Shown here: positions 1 to 5,264 of the stretch, one piece after another
Numbering within the stretch: position 1 is the first letter of the stretch
Layout: every line of letters starts with the position of its first letter
DNA from: a virus
Reading direction: 5' to 3' (one strand)
IMG/VR virus record: IMGVR_UViG_3300029787_000358
Span: 1-22,808 of that record
Length of the DNA stretch: 22,808 nt
Program-made: the position numbers and the translations under genes
The notes under the pieces: generated by a model
Databases searched by the model: none
The model's input: the letters and a program-made list of their open reading frames with translations, nothing else
What the model was told of the DNA's origin: nothing

Positions 1-89
1 ACCAGCTCGTCAGCCCCGGTGGAGCGCAGGAGATTCACGCTCCCAGCCAGTCGGCCCCGCTGCCGGATGACGAGGTGATCCCCTTTTAG
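1..89 (+). CDS. ssb: Single-stranded DNA-binding protein, C-terminal end (partial)
   Basis: Only the last 28 codons are inside the window (frame beginning at base 3, stop TAG at 87-89). The peptide is Pro/Gln/Ser-rich and ends in DDEVIPF. A disordered Gly/Pro/Gln linker followed by an acidic tip ending in Ile-Pro-Phe is the hallmark of bacterial and phage SSB proteins (the E. coli protein ends DDDIPF); this tip recruits replication and repair partners. The OB-fold that binds DNA would lie off the left edge, so the call rests on the tail alone. Location fits: the gene is on the same strand as a RuvC-like resolvase and a zinc-ribbon protein, that is, a replication/recombination arm. An open frame on the opposite strand over the same bases is judged a shadow. 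Confidence 0.72.
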   Translation, partial: QLVSPGGAQEIHAPSQSAPLPDDEVIPF

Positions 90-248
90 GATCGCGGCAC
101 AGTGTTCTGTTAGCCACCTCTCGGTTTGGGTTGTGTCGCGCATCATTGTCACAGCCGAGTAGCGGTGCTAGGGGACGGCTCGCCCCAAAACGTCATCCTG
201 TGAAAAGGGTGGCGACGAGCCCACTAACCTTCAACCGGAGAACAGACG
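90..248 (+). other. Leader / intergenic region between ssb and the resolvase operon
   Basis: This is the longest non-coding stretch in the window (159 bases). I see no ORF with a ribosome site and no tRNA-like fold. No convincing sigma-70 promoter is visible: TTGTCA at 146-151 with TAGGGG 17 bases later is too weak to call. It holds an imperfect inverted repeat (177-221). The ribosome site for the next gene (GGAG at 237-240) lies at its right end. It probably carries the promoter or leader of the three-gene + strand operon. Confidence 0.4.
177..221 (+). repeat. Imperfect inverted repeat in the leader
   Basis: GGCTCG at 177-182 pairs with CGAGCC at 216-221. Inside it, CC at 183-184 can pair with GG at 211-212 if CGA is bulged. 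The loop is about 30 bases and there is no T-run after it, so it is not a classical terminator. It could be an operator or an mRNA leader hairpin; chance is also possible. Confidence 0.25.
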
Positions 249-512
249 ATGAGAGATTTTACCGACGAGGGCATCGAGGTCGCCCACAGCACCACCTTCC
301 GGTGGTCCCCCGGAATGATGGCGATTGACGAGGACGGGGTCACCGACCGGGTGATGGAGGTGTTTAGCCTCCCCGGCTTTGGTGAGATGGTGCGATGCGA
401 GTATCGCACCTACCCGATCAGCGATGTCATTCCAGACTTGTCTGACGAAGTCACGAGAGCGGCGCTCATGGGTGTTGAGGTCTCGGTTGGCTGGAAGGAC
501 GCGGGGCCATGA
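249..512 (+). CDS. Hypothetical 87-residue acidic protein
   Basis: I do not recognise this protein. It starts at ATG 249, eight bases after GGAG (237-240), and its TGA overlaps the ATG of the next gene (ATGA at 509-512), so the two are translationally coupled. It is rich in Asp/Glu and Val, has one Cys, no signal peptide and no membrane segment, and looks like a small soluble cytoplasmic protein. It begins a three-gene operon with a zinc-ribbon protein and a Holliday junction resolvase, so a role in DNA metabolism is possible by association only. Confidence 0.7.
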   Translation: MRDFTDEGIEVAHSTTFRWSPGMMAIDEDGVTDRVMEVFSLPGFGEMVRCEYRTYPISDVIPDLSDEVTRAALMGVEVSVGWKDAGP

Positions 513-724
513 ACTACGACCGGCTAGAGGACCTTGGTTATCAGCGCTTCGACTGCCACCGATGTGGTCGGAGATGTTGGACTGACACCGCGACCTGCGA
601 CTATTGCAAGCCCTGCTCCGACTGCGGAGAGTACGACGAAGAGGAGATCGGGGGCGACCCCTGCGTCTGCATCCTCGAAGAGCGCAGAGCCGAGTTCGAG
701 GCAAGTGGAGCACCACCTTTCTAG
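509..724 (+). CDS. Cysteine-rich zinc-ribbon-like small protein
   Basis: The protein has 71 residues with nine cysteines (positions 16, 19, 23, 30, 33, 36, 39, 52, 54). They form three C-x2-C knuckles (16/19, 30/33, 36/39) and one C-x-C (52/54), the usual look of a zinc-binding ribbon or treble-clef protein. Its ATG overlaps the upstream TGA, with AAGGA at 495-499 as ribosome site. Its own stop TAG (722-724) lies inside the Shine-Dalgarno sequence of the resolvase gene, so the three genes are coupled. Zinc ribbons of this size in phages often bind nucleic acid or act as adaptors, but nothing in the sequence fixes the target. I infer zinc binding; function is unknown. Confidence 0.75.
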   Translation: MNYDRLEDLGYQRFDCHRCGRRCWTDTATCDYCKPCSDCGEYDEEEIGGDPCVCILEERRAEFEASGAPPF

Positions 725-732
725 GAGCGACG

Positions 733-1254
733 ATGAGATTTGATTACTACAAAGAGCGCGAGGATTCGGTAGGTCCGTCTCGCATCGTGGTCGGCATCGA
801 CCCTGGACCCGAGAAGTGCGGCTTCGCTGTCTACGACGCGGGAGACAAGAAGGTCATCGAGTCCCACAAGGCTATGCCTGTCGAAGAGGCTTTGAGGAAC
901 ATCGACATCTACTCAGGTCGTGCTGGACTCGTGGCGATTGAGCGGGTCCAGTCCTATGGCATCGCCGGGTCCTCGCTGCTCCGCACATCCGAGACGGTAG
1001 GTCGGCTCTGGCAGTGCTCAGAGGACCTCAGACTGCCCACAGTGCTCATCTACCGTCGAGAGGTACTGAGAGGTCTGGACGTGACCGGAAAGGGCAACAG
1101 GGACGCTCTGGTGCGCGAGAGGCTCATCGAGATGCACGGTGGGGAGCGCAGGAAGGCCCAGGGGACGAAGAAGGAGCCAGGTCCGCTCTACGGGGTCAGT
1201 TCGCACGCCTGGCAGGCTCTAGCGGTCGCAGTGGTCGCCGGGATGGGGCAATGA
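733..1254 (+). CDS. RuvC-like Holliday junction resolvase
   Basis: A 173-residue protein of the RuvC/RNase H-like nuclease fold, expected to cut branched DNA before packaging or during recombination. Motif I is VVGIDPGPEKCGFAVYD with catalytic Asp23; motif II is LVAIERVQSYG with Glu70; a basic segment (TGKGNRDALVRERLIE, 118-133) follows as in phage RuvC-like proteins; the C-terminal motif is SSHAWQALAVAV. In RuvC this last motif is (D/H)-x-x-D-A-L-A; here His158 fits the first position, as in Thermus RuvC, but Gln161 replaces the final Asp. The length fits RuvC (about 170). I chose ATG 733 because AGGAG (723-727) sits five bases upstream and the preceding gene ends at 724; the frame stays open upstream to 604 but that part overlaps the zinc-ribbon gene and is low-complexity Arg-rich. 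Confidence 0.87.
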   Translation: MRFDYYKEREDSVGPSRIVVGIDPGPEKCGFAVYDAGDKKVIESHKAMPVEEALRNIDIYSGRAGLVAIERVQSYGIAGSSLLRTSETVGRLWQCSEDLRLPTVLIYRREVLRGLDVTGKGNRDALVRERLIEMHGGERRKAQGTKKEPGPLYGVSSHAWQALAVAVVAGMGQ

Positions 1255-1257
1255 GCG

Positions 1258-1632
1258 CTACTGGGCGAGCTCGAGGCGCACATCGACAAACCCCTTCTTC
1301 GAGCACTTAACGACCCTCTCCTCGAAGGAGAAGAAGTTGTAGCCGGAATCGAAGAGGGCGATGAGCGCGGAGTCTCTAAGGCTAGTCCGAGACTGCCTGT
1401 CCCCGCACCTAGGTGAGATGGACAGGGTGGCCCATATCTCTGGGCGCTTGGCCTCGACTCCGAGGACAAAGCACGCCCCGTCGTCAATCCTGCAGCCCTC
1501 GACCTTCCATCGGGGGTCATCGAACGGAATGCACGGGGGAGCGGCTGGGATGTGGCAGTCGGGCTCCATGACCAGCTTCGTAACCACGGGGTTCGTAGCC
1601 TGTGCTAGGAGCAGAAGACCCCAGAGGAACAT
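1258..1632 (-). CDS. Secreted cysteine-rich hypothetical protein
   Basis: A 124-residue protein that starts with a short hydrophobic stretch (FLWGLLLL, 2-9) followed by AQA-T, a plausible signal peptidase I site after residue 12. The mature part has six cysteines (26, 34, 47, 54, 76, 110), an even number that would suit disulfides outside the cytoplasm. No lipobox Cys is present, so it is not an obvious outer-membrane spanin (Rz1-like) lipoprotein. It is the last gene of the leftward arm and overlaps the gene before it as TAATG (1630-1634). Its stop is three bases from the stop of the convergent resolvase gene. Family not recognised; a role in the cell envelope late in infection is an inference from the signal peptide and the location. 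Confidence 0.65.
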   Translation of the reverse strand: MFLWGLLLLAQATNPVVTKLVMEPDCHIPAAPPCIPFDDPRWKVEGCRIDDGACFVLGVEAKRPEIWATLSISPRCGDRQSRTSLRDSALIALFDSGYNFFSFEERVVKCSKKGFVDVRLELAQ

Positions 1633-2255
1633 TAGACCGAAGAGTTGTCCTGTAGCTCTCGGACAGCCTTCTGGAGTCGCTTGACCTTGCGCTCGATGTC
1701 CTCCGAGTCGAAGTCATCGCCAATCACGACGAGACGCTTCTCGAGCGAGGCGACCTTCGCCCTGGTCTCTTCGAGAGATGCCTCGATCTTAGTGTAGACA
1801 GCCTGACACGACGGAGGAGGCGCAGAGCCCGCACCTGCCATGTCTCGCTGCATCTCGAGCTTCTTCAGCTCAAGCTCGTGCTTTTGCTCTGCGCGCTCAG
1901 AGTAGAAGGACCACGCCTTCTTCCCGCCGAGGACGGCAAGCATCGCAAGGACGACAGCCAGGACCGGAGCGTACTCGCCCCCGATGTCCGAGGCTACGCT
2001 CGTCGCCTGCTCAATCTCTGCGGAGACTGGGATCTCCTCGACTGTCTCGATCTCTTCCTCTTCCATCGGCTTGTCCTTCTTCTTCCTCAGTATTCGGTCA
2101 GCCTCGCGCTCGCTAGGGGCCTCACTATAGATGCGGATCACCGAGCCCGTCTCCAAACTGCAGTCCGAGATGTCGTGGGTCTTGCGCTGGTAGCGGAGCT
2201 CCCCACCCTCGAGCATGACCGCTCGACTGCCTTGCTTCAGCGTGCAGTCAGCCAC
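1632..2255 (-). CDS. Membrane protein with central TM segment and C-terminal coiled coils
   Basis: A 207-residue protein: soluble N-terminal part (1-50, with Cys4 and Cys32), a very basic then very acidic linker (RKKKDK at 57-62, then EEEEIE), a transmembrane segment at about 95-112 (YAPVLAVVLAMLAVLGG), a charged helix (117-137), a Pro-rich break with Cys150, and a predicted coiled coil (151-203). The start is GTG 2255, overlapping the upstream stop as TAGTG; no strong ribosome site is visible, so it is probably coupled. An inner-membrane protein with a long coiled-coil domain recalls inner-membrane spanins, but those have the TM at the N-terminus. Function unknown; I place it in the envelope/lysis cassette by context. 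Confidence 0.65.
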   Translation of the reverse strand: MADCTLKQGSRAVMLEGGELRYQRKTHDISDCSLETGSVIRIYSEAPSEREADRILRKKKDKPMEEEEIETVEEIPVSAEIEQATSVASDIGGEYAPVLAVVLAMLAVLGGKKAWSFYSERAEQKHELELKKLEMQRDMAGAGSAPPPSCQAVYTKIEASLEETRAKVASLEKRLVVIGDDFDSEDIERKVKRLQKAVRELQDNSSV

Positions 2256-2728
2256 TAGCCGAACCGATACAGGAAGGCTGCGCCCTGACGCTTGACCTCT
2301 CCCGCGAAGCGAATAGCCAGAGGGCGAGCCTGCTTCCTTAGATCCAACTGGATGCGCTCAAGGTCGATGTAGCCCTTCTTGTGCTTCGCGCATAGGGCGA
2401 ACCAGACGGGGCACGCCACTACGGCAATCTCAATCGGGTCGAGACCGTACTGTCGAATCTGCTCCCACTCAGTGTCATCCGAGAGGTTGAGCGCTTGCTC
2501 CAGTCTGATGGAGTACTCGACAAGGACCACGCCCTCCCGAGACCTCTTAGTCCGAAGAGCGTATATCTCCTCGTAAAGGTCCAGAACGACCTCTCCGAGC
2601 AGGTTCATCAGAGTCCCACGGTGCTCTTTCAAGCATGTGGCCGCACTAAACCTGCGGGCCATCCGAGCCCGACGACGGTCGTCGTTGCGCCACGAGGCGA
2701 GCTGGAACCATCTCTTCTTGTAAGCCAT
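2255..2728 (-). CDS. Small membrane-associated protein, paralogue A
   Basis: A 157-residue protein with a strongly basic N-terminus (1-26), a helical middle, one hydrophobic segment (about 98-113, DPIEIAVVACPVWFAL) and a basic C-terminal helix. It aligns with the next gene upstream (2805-3218): 29-58 here against 14-43 there share the spaced pattern AA-x2-L-x2-H-x-G-x2-M-x2-L-x2-V-x2-DL-x2-E-x3-L (12 of 30 identical by eye), then RLEQALNL matches RIDQAINF, and both place the hydrophobic segment after an LD pair. The ATG at 2728 has GGAG about seven bases upstream. The pair looks like an old tandem duplication. Family not recognised; holin-like or envelope function is only a guess from the neighbouring cell-wall enzyme. 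Confidence 0.65.
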   Translation of the reverse strand: MAYKKRWFQLASWRNDDRRRARMARRFSAATCLKEHRGTLMNLLGEVVLDLYEEIYALRTKRSREGVVLVEYSIRLEQALNLSDDTEWEQIRQYGLDPIEIAVVACPVWFALCAKHKKGYIDLERIQLDLRKQARPLAIRFAGEVKRQGAAFLYRFG

Positions 2729-2804
2729 GACATCTCCGGTGCTTGAGAGTCAGAGAGCTACCAACGGAACGTCAGCCCCTTCAGCAGGGATTCCCAGAAA
2801 GCCC
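2729..2804 (-). other. Intergenic gap between the two paralogous membrane genes
   Basis: The 76-base gap is the longest inside the leftward arm, where most genes overlap. It holds the ribosome site of the 2255-2728 gene at its left end. I see no stable hairpin, T-run or clear promoter. It may hold a weak internal promoter or simply be left over from the duplication. Confidence 0.3.
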
Positions 2805-3218
2805 TCACTGTTTCGCTTCGAGCCGCTCGATGCGCTTGGCTAGGCGGAACCGCGCAGCCTTCGCCATGCGAGGACCCTTTTCCTTGAGCTTCGACCGGAG
2901 CTTGTCGAGGCGCTTGCCCCGGAGCTTCTCCTTGCGAGCTACCGAGCGGTAGATGCCGAGCGCAGCCAGAGCCACGAAGAAGCTAATCACCCCGTCCAGT
3001 GCTTCCATGATCGGGTCAGGGAAGTTGATCGCCTGGTCGATCCTGTGGGCGAGCTCCGCAGCGAACGCAGCGTCCTGCTCGAAGTGATTGAGGCCCTCGA
3101 CCTCTGGAGATAGGTCAGAGATGACATCGACAAGCTGATCCATCACAAAGCCACTGTGCTGGTTCAGGAAGTCTGCAGCCTTCTGCCGCTTCTCAATGCG
3201 TCGGTCCTTCTTACTCAT
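2805..3218 (-). CDS. Small membrane-associated protein, paralogue B
   Basis: A 137-residue protein: basic N-terminus (SKKDRRIEKRQK), helical region with AADFL and RIDQAINF motifs shared with the 2255-2728 product, a hydrophobic segment at about 74-90 (LDGVISFFVALAALGIY), then a very basic helical C-terminus (from about 91). It overlaps the upstream small membrane gene by eight bases (3211-3218). One hydrophobic span flanked by basic helices would place it in or on the inner membrane. Compared with its paralogue it lacks about six residues between the N and LD motifs. No named family recognised; holin-associated, superinfection-exclusion or envelope function are all possible. Confidence 0.65.
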   Translation of the reverse strand: MSKKDRRIEKRQKAADFLNQHSGFVMDQLVDVISDLSPEVEGLNHFEQDAAFAAELAHRIDQAINFPDPIMEALDGVISFFVALAALGIYRSVARKEKLRGKRLDKLRSKLKEKGPRMAKAARFRLAKRIERLEAKQ

Positions 3219-3444
3219 CGCTAGCTGCCTCCTTCACTTCCTCGACTGCAGCCGCGATCTTCCTGCCCGACTTGATGACCTCGCTGACATCCACGAGGCC
3301 CTGAGCGCCGACGAAGGACAGGACCATCGTCGTCAGGGAGGACAGGGTCTCATCGCTAAGGCCGAGGCCCAGCATGTCGGACCCAGCGACAAGGATGACA
3401 ACGACTAGGGTGAGGATTAGCTTCCTCGAAACAAACTTTTCCAC
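3211..3444 (-). CDS. Holin candidate, small two-span membrane protein
   Basis: From GTG 3444 the product has 77 residues: basic lead (VEKFVSRK), first transmembrane segment (about 9-21), a turn with GLGLSDET, a second hydrophobic segment (about 33-51, ending GAQGLVDV) and a charged C-terminal helix. Small size, two hydrophobic segments and a location just after a cell-wall enzyme fit a holin; the layout basic-SRK, TM, LGLS, TM, GAQG-VD resembles small phage membrane proteins often annotated as holins. I chose GTG 3444 because GGAG (3451-3454) is six bases upstream and the stop of the 32-residue ORF (TGA 3446-3448) abuts it; a TTG at 3474 is in frame but has no ribosome site. Holin function is inferred, not shown. 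Confidence 0.6.
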   Translation of the reverse strand: MEKFVSRKLILTLVVVILVAGSDMLGLGLSDETLSSLTTMVLSFVGAQGLVDVSEVIKSGRKIAAAVEEVKEAASDE

Positions 3445-3445
3445 A

Positions 3446-3544
3446 TCAGACTCCGAAACAAGTTCTGAACACAATCAGCGACAAGACGACTGCCACAATA
3501 GCAGTGAACGTCAGCAGCTCGCGGAAGTCGTCACCATCCACCAT
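3446..3544 (-). CDS. 32-residue single-span membrane peptide
   Basis: A tiny ORF that bridges the gap between the cell-wall enzyme and the holin candidate. It starts at ATG 3544, overlapping the end of the enzyme gene by 14 bases, and ends at TGA 3446-3448, one base before GTG 3444. The product has an acidic N-terminus (MVDGDDFRELL) and then one hydrophobic span to near the end (TFTAIVAVVLSLIVF), followed by RTCFGV. No good Shine-Dalgarno is seen, so translation would depend on termination of the upstream gene. The same frame stays open up to 3670 with a second hydrophobic stretch, but that part lies inside the enzyme gene. A small holin or antiholin-type regulator is possible; expression needs proof. 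Confidence 0.45.
   Translation of the reverse strand: MVDGDDFRELLTFTAIVAVVLSLIVFRTCFGV
3451..3454 (-). promoter_or_regulatory. Ribosome binding site deciding the holin candidate start
   Basis: GGAG on the - strand, six bases before GTG 3444 and inside the last codons of the 32-residue ORF. It favours GTG 3444 over the in-frame TTG 3474. Confidence 0.6.
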
Positions 3545-4118
3545 TGAGGAGCGTGTATGTAAAAGTTTCCCAACCGCGCTCTTTAGCTTGACTGTTGCAC
3601 ACCAACATAAAGCAATCAAAGTCATGAGGACTAGCAAACACTTGGCACCCAGCCGACCACTTGTCCACATTCACAGATCCAAATTCTGACGACGTAGCTC
3701 GATGGCAGTTGATCCCGAACCCAGACCCAGTCTGGATGTTGTCTTGGCTGTACGAAACCTTGGAGTCAAGGTCGTTGTCTCTGTGAACAGCCACCTCAGA
3801 GACCTGAACCAAAGCTTCGTACTTGCCCTTGTGCTTGCCGAGAGCCCAAAGGCCCTTGTACTGGCGGTCAGCCACTACAGCAGCAGTACCCAGCTTGTTC
3901 ATCGGGTGCTCAAGCCAGTAGGTACCAGGGTCCGTAGTGATGGGCCACCACCGGTCAATCCACTGCTCGCCATCCTTGTAGAGGACGTGCATCTCGTCAT
4001 CGAACTTGTTAGGCGTGCCTGCAGGGTTGCGGATCCCAACTAGGTTGAGGTTCCAGTCCCCTTGGGTGAACACCTTGCCGCCGATGGCCTCGACGCGCTG
4101 CAGGATGGGGTGCAGCAT
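3531..4118 (-). CDS. Predicted L,D-transpeptidase-like cell-wall enzyme (endolysin candidate)
   Basis: A 195-residue protein with no signal peptide. The C-terminal part has GFGINCHRATSS, 15 intervening residues, then WSAGCQVFAS: His139 and Ser155-Ala-Gly-Cys158. His...(S/T)-x-G-C at this spacing is the active-site pattern of the YkuD/L,D-transpeptidase fold, with Cys as nucleophile. Upstream it has GLWALGKHKGKYEALVQVSEVAVHRDND (split here around residues 89-116), a conserved-looking beta region. Phage proteins of this layout are usually annotated as hypothetical or endolysin; I infer it acts on peptidoglycan. Position supports this: it comes after the tail genes and before small membrane proteins, the usual lysis slot. 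It overlaps its upstream neighbour as TAATG (4116-4120). It could instead be a tail-associated wall hydrolase. Confidence 0.65.
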   Translation of the reverse strand: MLHPILQRVEAIGGKVFTQGDWNLNLVGIRNPAGTPNKFDDEMHVLYKDGEQWIDRWWPITTDPGTYWLEHPMNKLGTAAVVADRQYKGLWALGKHKGKYEALVQVSEVAVHRDNDLDSKVSYSQDNIQTGSGFGINCHRATSSEFGSVNVDKWSAGCQVFASPHDFDCFMLVCNSQAKERGWETFTYTLLNGGW

Positions 4119-4390
4119 TACTTGCAGCGAGCTCCAGTTGCAGCGCAGATGGCGGCGACATTCTCGCGGACGGTCACGAGGTCGGACTGCATCACACGCT
4201 GCTCCTCGCGCATGGACTCCATCTGGGCCGCTCCGACCGGGTGCGAAGGCAGGCTCGAGTGGACCGACATCGCCTCCTCAAGAGCCACCACGTCAGCCGC
4301 AGTGCTCTCCTGAACGGAGATGAACCCACCCACCGCAATGAGGGTGGGGACGAGGATCGTCACCATTTGGATGATCTGGTCCTTGGTCAT
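4118..4390 (-). CDS. N-terminally anchored coiled-coil protein, lysis-associated
   Basis: A 90-residue protein: short N-terminus, transmembrane segment (about 6-24, IIQMVTILVPTLIAVGGFIS), then a mostly helical, charged tail (28-80) and a C-terminus with two cysteines (Cys81 and Cys89, ICAATGARC). If the N-terminus is cytoplasmic, the coiled-coil tail lies outside the membrane, the layout of inner-membrane spanins or of small phage membrane proteins next to endolysins. ATG 4390 overlaps the stop of the fibre-like gene (ATGA 4387-4390) and its stop overlaps the start of the cell-wall enzyme (TAATG), so enzyme and membrane protein are made together. I cannot assign a family; spanin-like or holin-partner are both possible. 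Confidence 0.65.
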   Translation of the reverse strand: MTKDQIIQMVTILVPTLIAVGGFISVQESTAADVVALEEAMSVHSSLPSHPVGAAQMESMREEQRVMQSDLVTVRENVAAICAATGARCK

Positions 4391-5262
4391 GTGATCTTCC
4401 TCCGAAGCACGCGAATCCTAGTGAAGGTCGCATTCCATGCAGGCTGAGGATTAGCCTGATCGTCATAGAGCGCGGTCAGCATCACAGTCGCGTTGCTTGT
4501 AGTGATGTCGAGGTTTGGGGTCGCTGAAGGGTCAGTGGTTGCACCGTAGTCCATCAGCCCGAAGATTTGGGTCTGGGTGCTAGTCAAGGGGTCTCTAACC
4601 GCAGCACTAGCATCTGCACCGATAGCAAAGCCAGCGGAACCTGCGTACCAGACCATCTCGTGGAAGCCTGGCTCGTTTTGGATTCCTGCGCGCGAGAGGC
4701 TGTAGCGGGCCGCGTCGCCCATCTCACAGTCGGTACCGATTTTGTAGGTGCCGGTGAAATTGTTGTAGTAGAGGACGCGGTTGCATATCCACTTCGTCGT
4801 TGAGGAGGCACCGTCCGAGATTGTCAGTCCGTAGGCTTGATAGTCCTGAGACAACGAAGCGCTTGAGGTCAAGACCTGAATCGCCACAGTGTCCTTGTAA
4901 GACAGCGGATCGCTGCCGGGAAAGAAGTTGGAGATGTTGGTCTGCAACCTAGGGCTCGTCTGCGTTGAAGTGGACTGCCGCGAGTCGCTGTTCCCCGTCC
5001 CAAACTGGACCTGAAAGCCGGTGCCATTGACAACCTTGAGGTCGTCGCAATAGACGCTGTTCGCACCGTTCTTGGCGGTCCATGTGACCCCACTAATCGC
5101 CGTGGTGTCGTTCGTGTTAAGCGAACCCGTGTTTGAGTAGTTCGAGGCGTCCGTAAGGTCTACGTCGTAGAGGACCTCCCAGAGCTCCGCAGCAGCCGCT
5201 GCAGGTGCGGGGGGGACGCTGACGGTGCTTGCAGAGCCGGGTACTTTGACTGAGTTCGCCAT
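4387..5262 (-). CDS. Fibre-like / receptor-binding candidate, paralogue 2
   Basis: A 291-residue protein with a short N-terminal tag MANSVKVPG, an Ala/Pro-rich linker (15-26), a long beta-rich body with many Ser/Thr/Asn/Gly residues, and a C-terminal FTRIRVLRRK. The next gene upstream (5265-6131) has the same plan (MANTVKVPG, Pro/Ala/Gly linker, C-terminal LKRIRILR), and internal pieces match (DTVAIQVL with DLVCVQAF; FHEMVWY with TIEMVYS). The shared N-terminus may dock both proteins to the same virion site while the bodies differ. Size and composition fit a lectin-like or jelly-roll fibre head. AGGA about six bases before ATG 5262. Location after the tail-tip genes supports a host-contact role; no catalytic motif is seen. 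Confidence 0.65.
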   Translation of the reverse strand: MANSVKVPGSASTVSVPPAPAAAAAELWEVLYDVDLTDASNYSNTGSLNTNDTTAISGVTWTAKNGANSVYCDDLKVVNGTGFQVQFGTGNSDSRQSTSTQTSPRLQTNISNFFPGSDPLSYKDTVAIQVLTSSASLSQDYQAYGLTISDGASSTTKWICNRVLYYNNFTGTYKIGTDCEMGDAARYSLSRAGIQNEPGFHEMVWYAGSAGFAIGADASAAVRDPLTSTQTQIFGLMDYGATTDPSATPNLDITTSNATVMLTALYDDQANPQPAWNATFTRIRVLRRKIT

Positions 5263-5264
5263 GA

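Noticed and set aside
1-146. Open frame on the - strand from ATG 146 or 143 through the left edge
   Set aside because: It has no ribosome site, and the same bases encode an SSB-type C-terminus on the + strand, which fits the neighbouring + strand recombination genes better.
146-174. Possible sigma-70 promoter in the leader (TTGTCA, 17 bases, TAGGGG)
   Set aside because: The -10 element is poor (no TATAAT-like sequence); not enough to call.
604-732. Longer start for the resolvase frame
   Set aside because: The added part overlaps the zinc-ribbon gene, is Arg-rich low complexity, and has no ribosome site; AGGAG before ATG 733 decides the start.
1317-1331. Hairpin TCTCCT-CGA-AGGAGA considered as a terminator for the + strand arm
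   Set aside because: Stem of six pairs only, inside a coding region and with no T-run after it.
3545-3670. Upstream extension of the 32-residue membrane ORF, adding another hydrophobic stretch
   Set aside because: It lies wholly within the cell-wall enzyme gene in another frame and has no clear ribosome site, so only the part at the gene end is kept.
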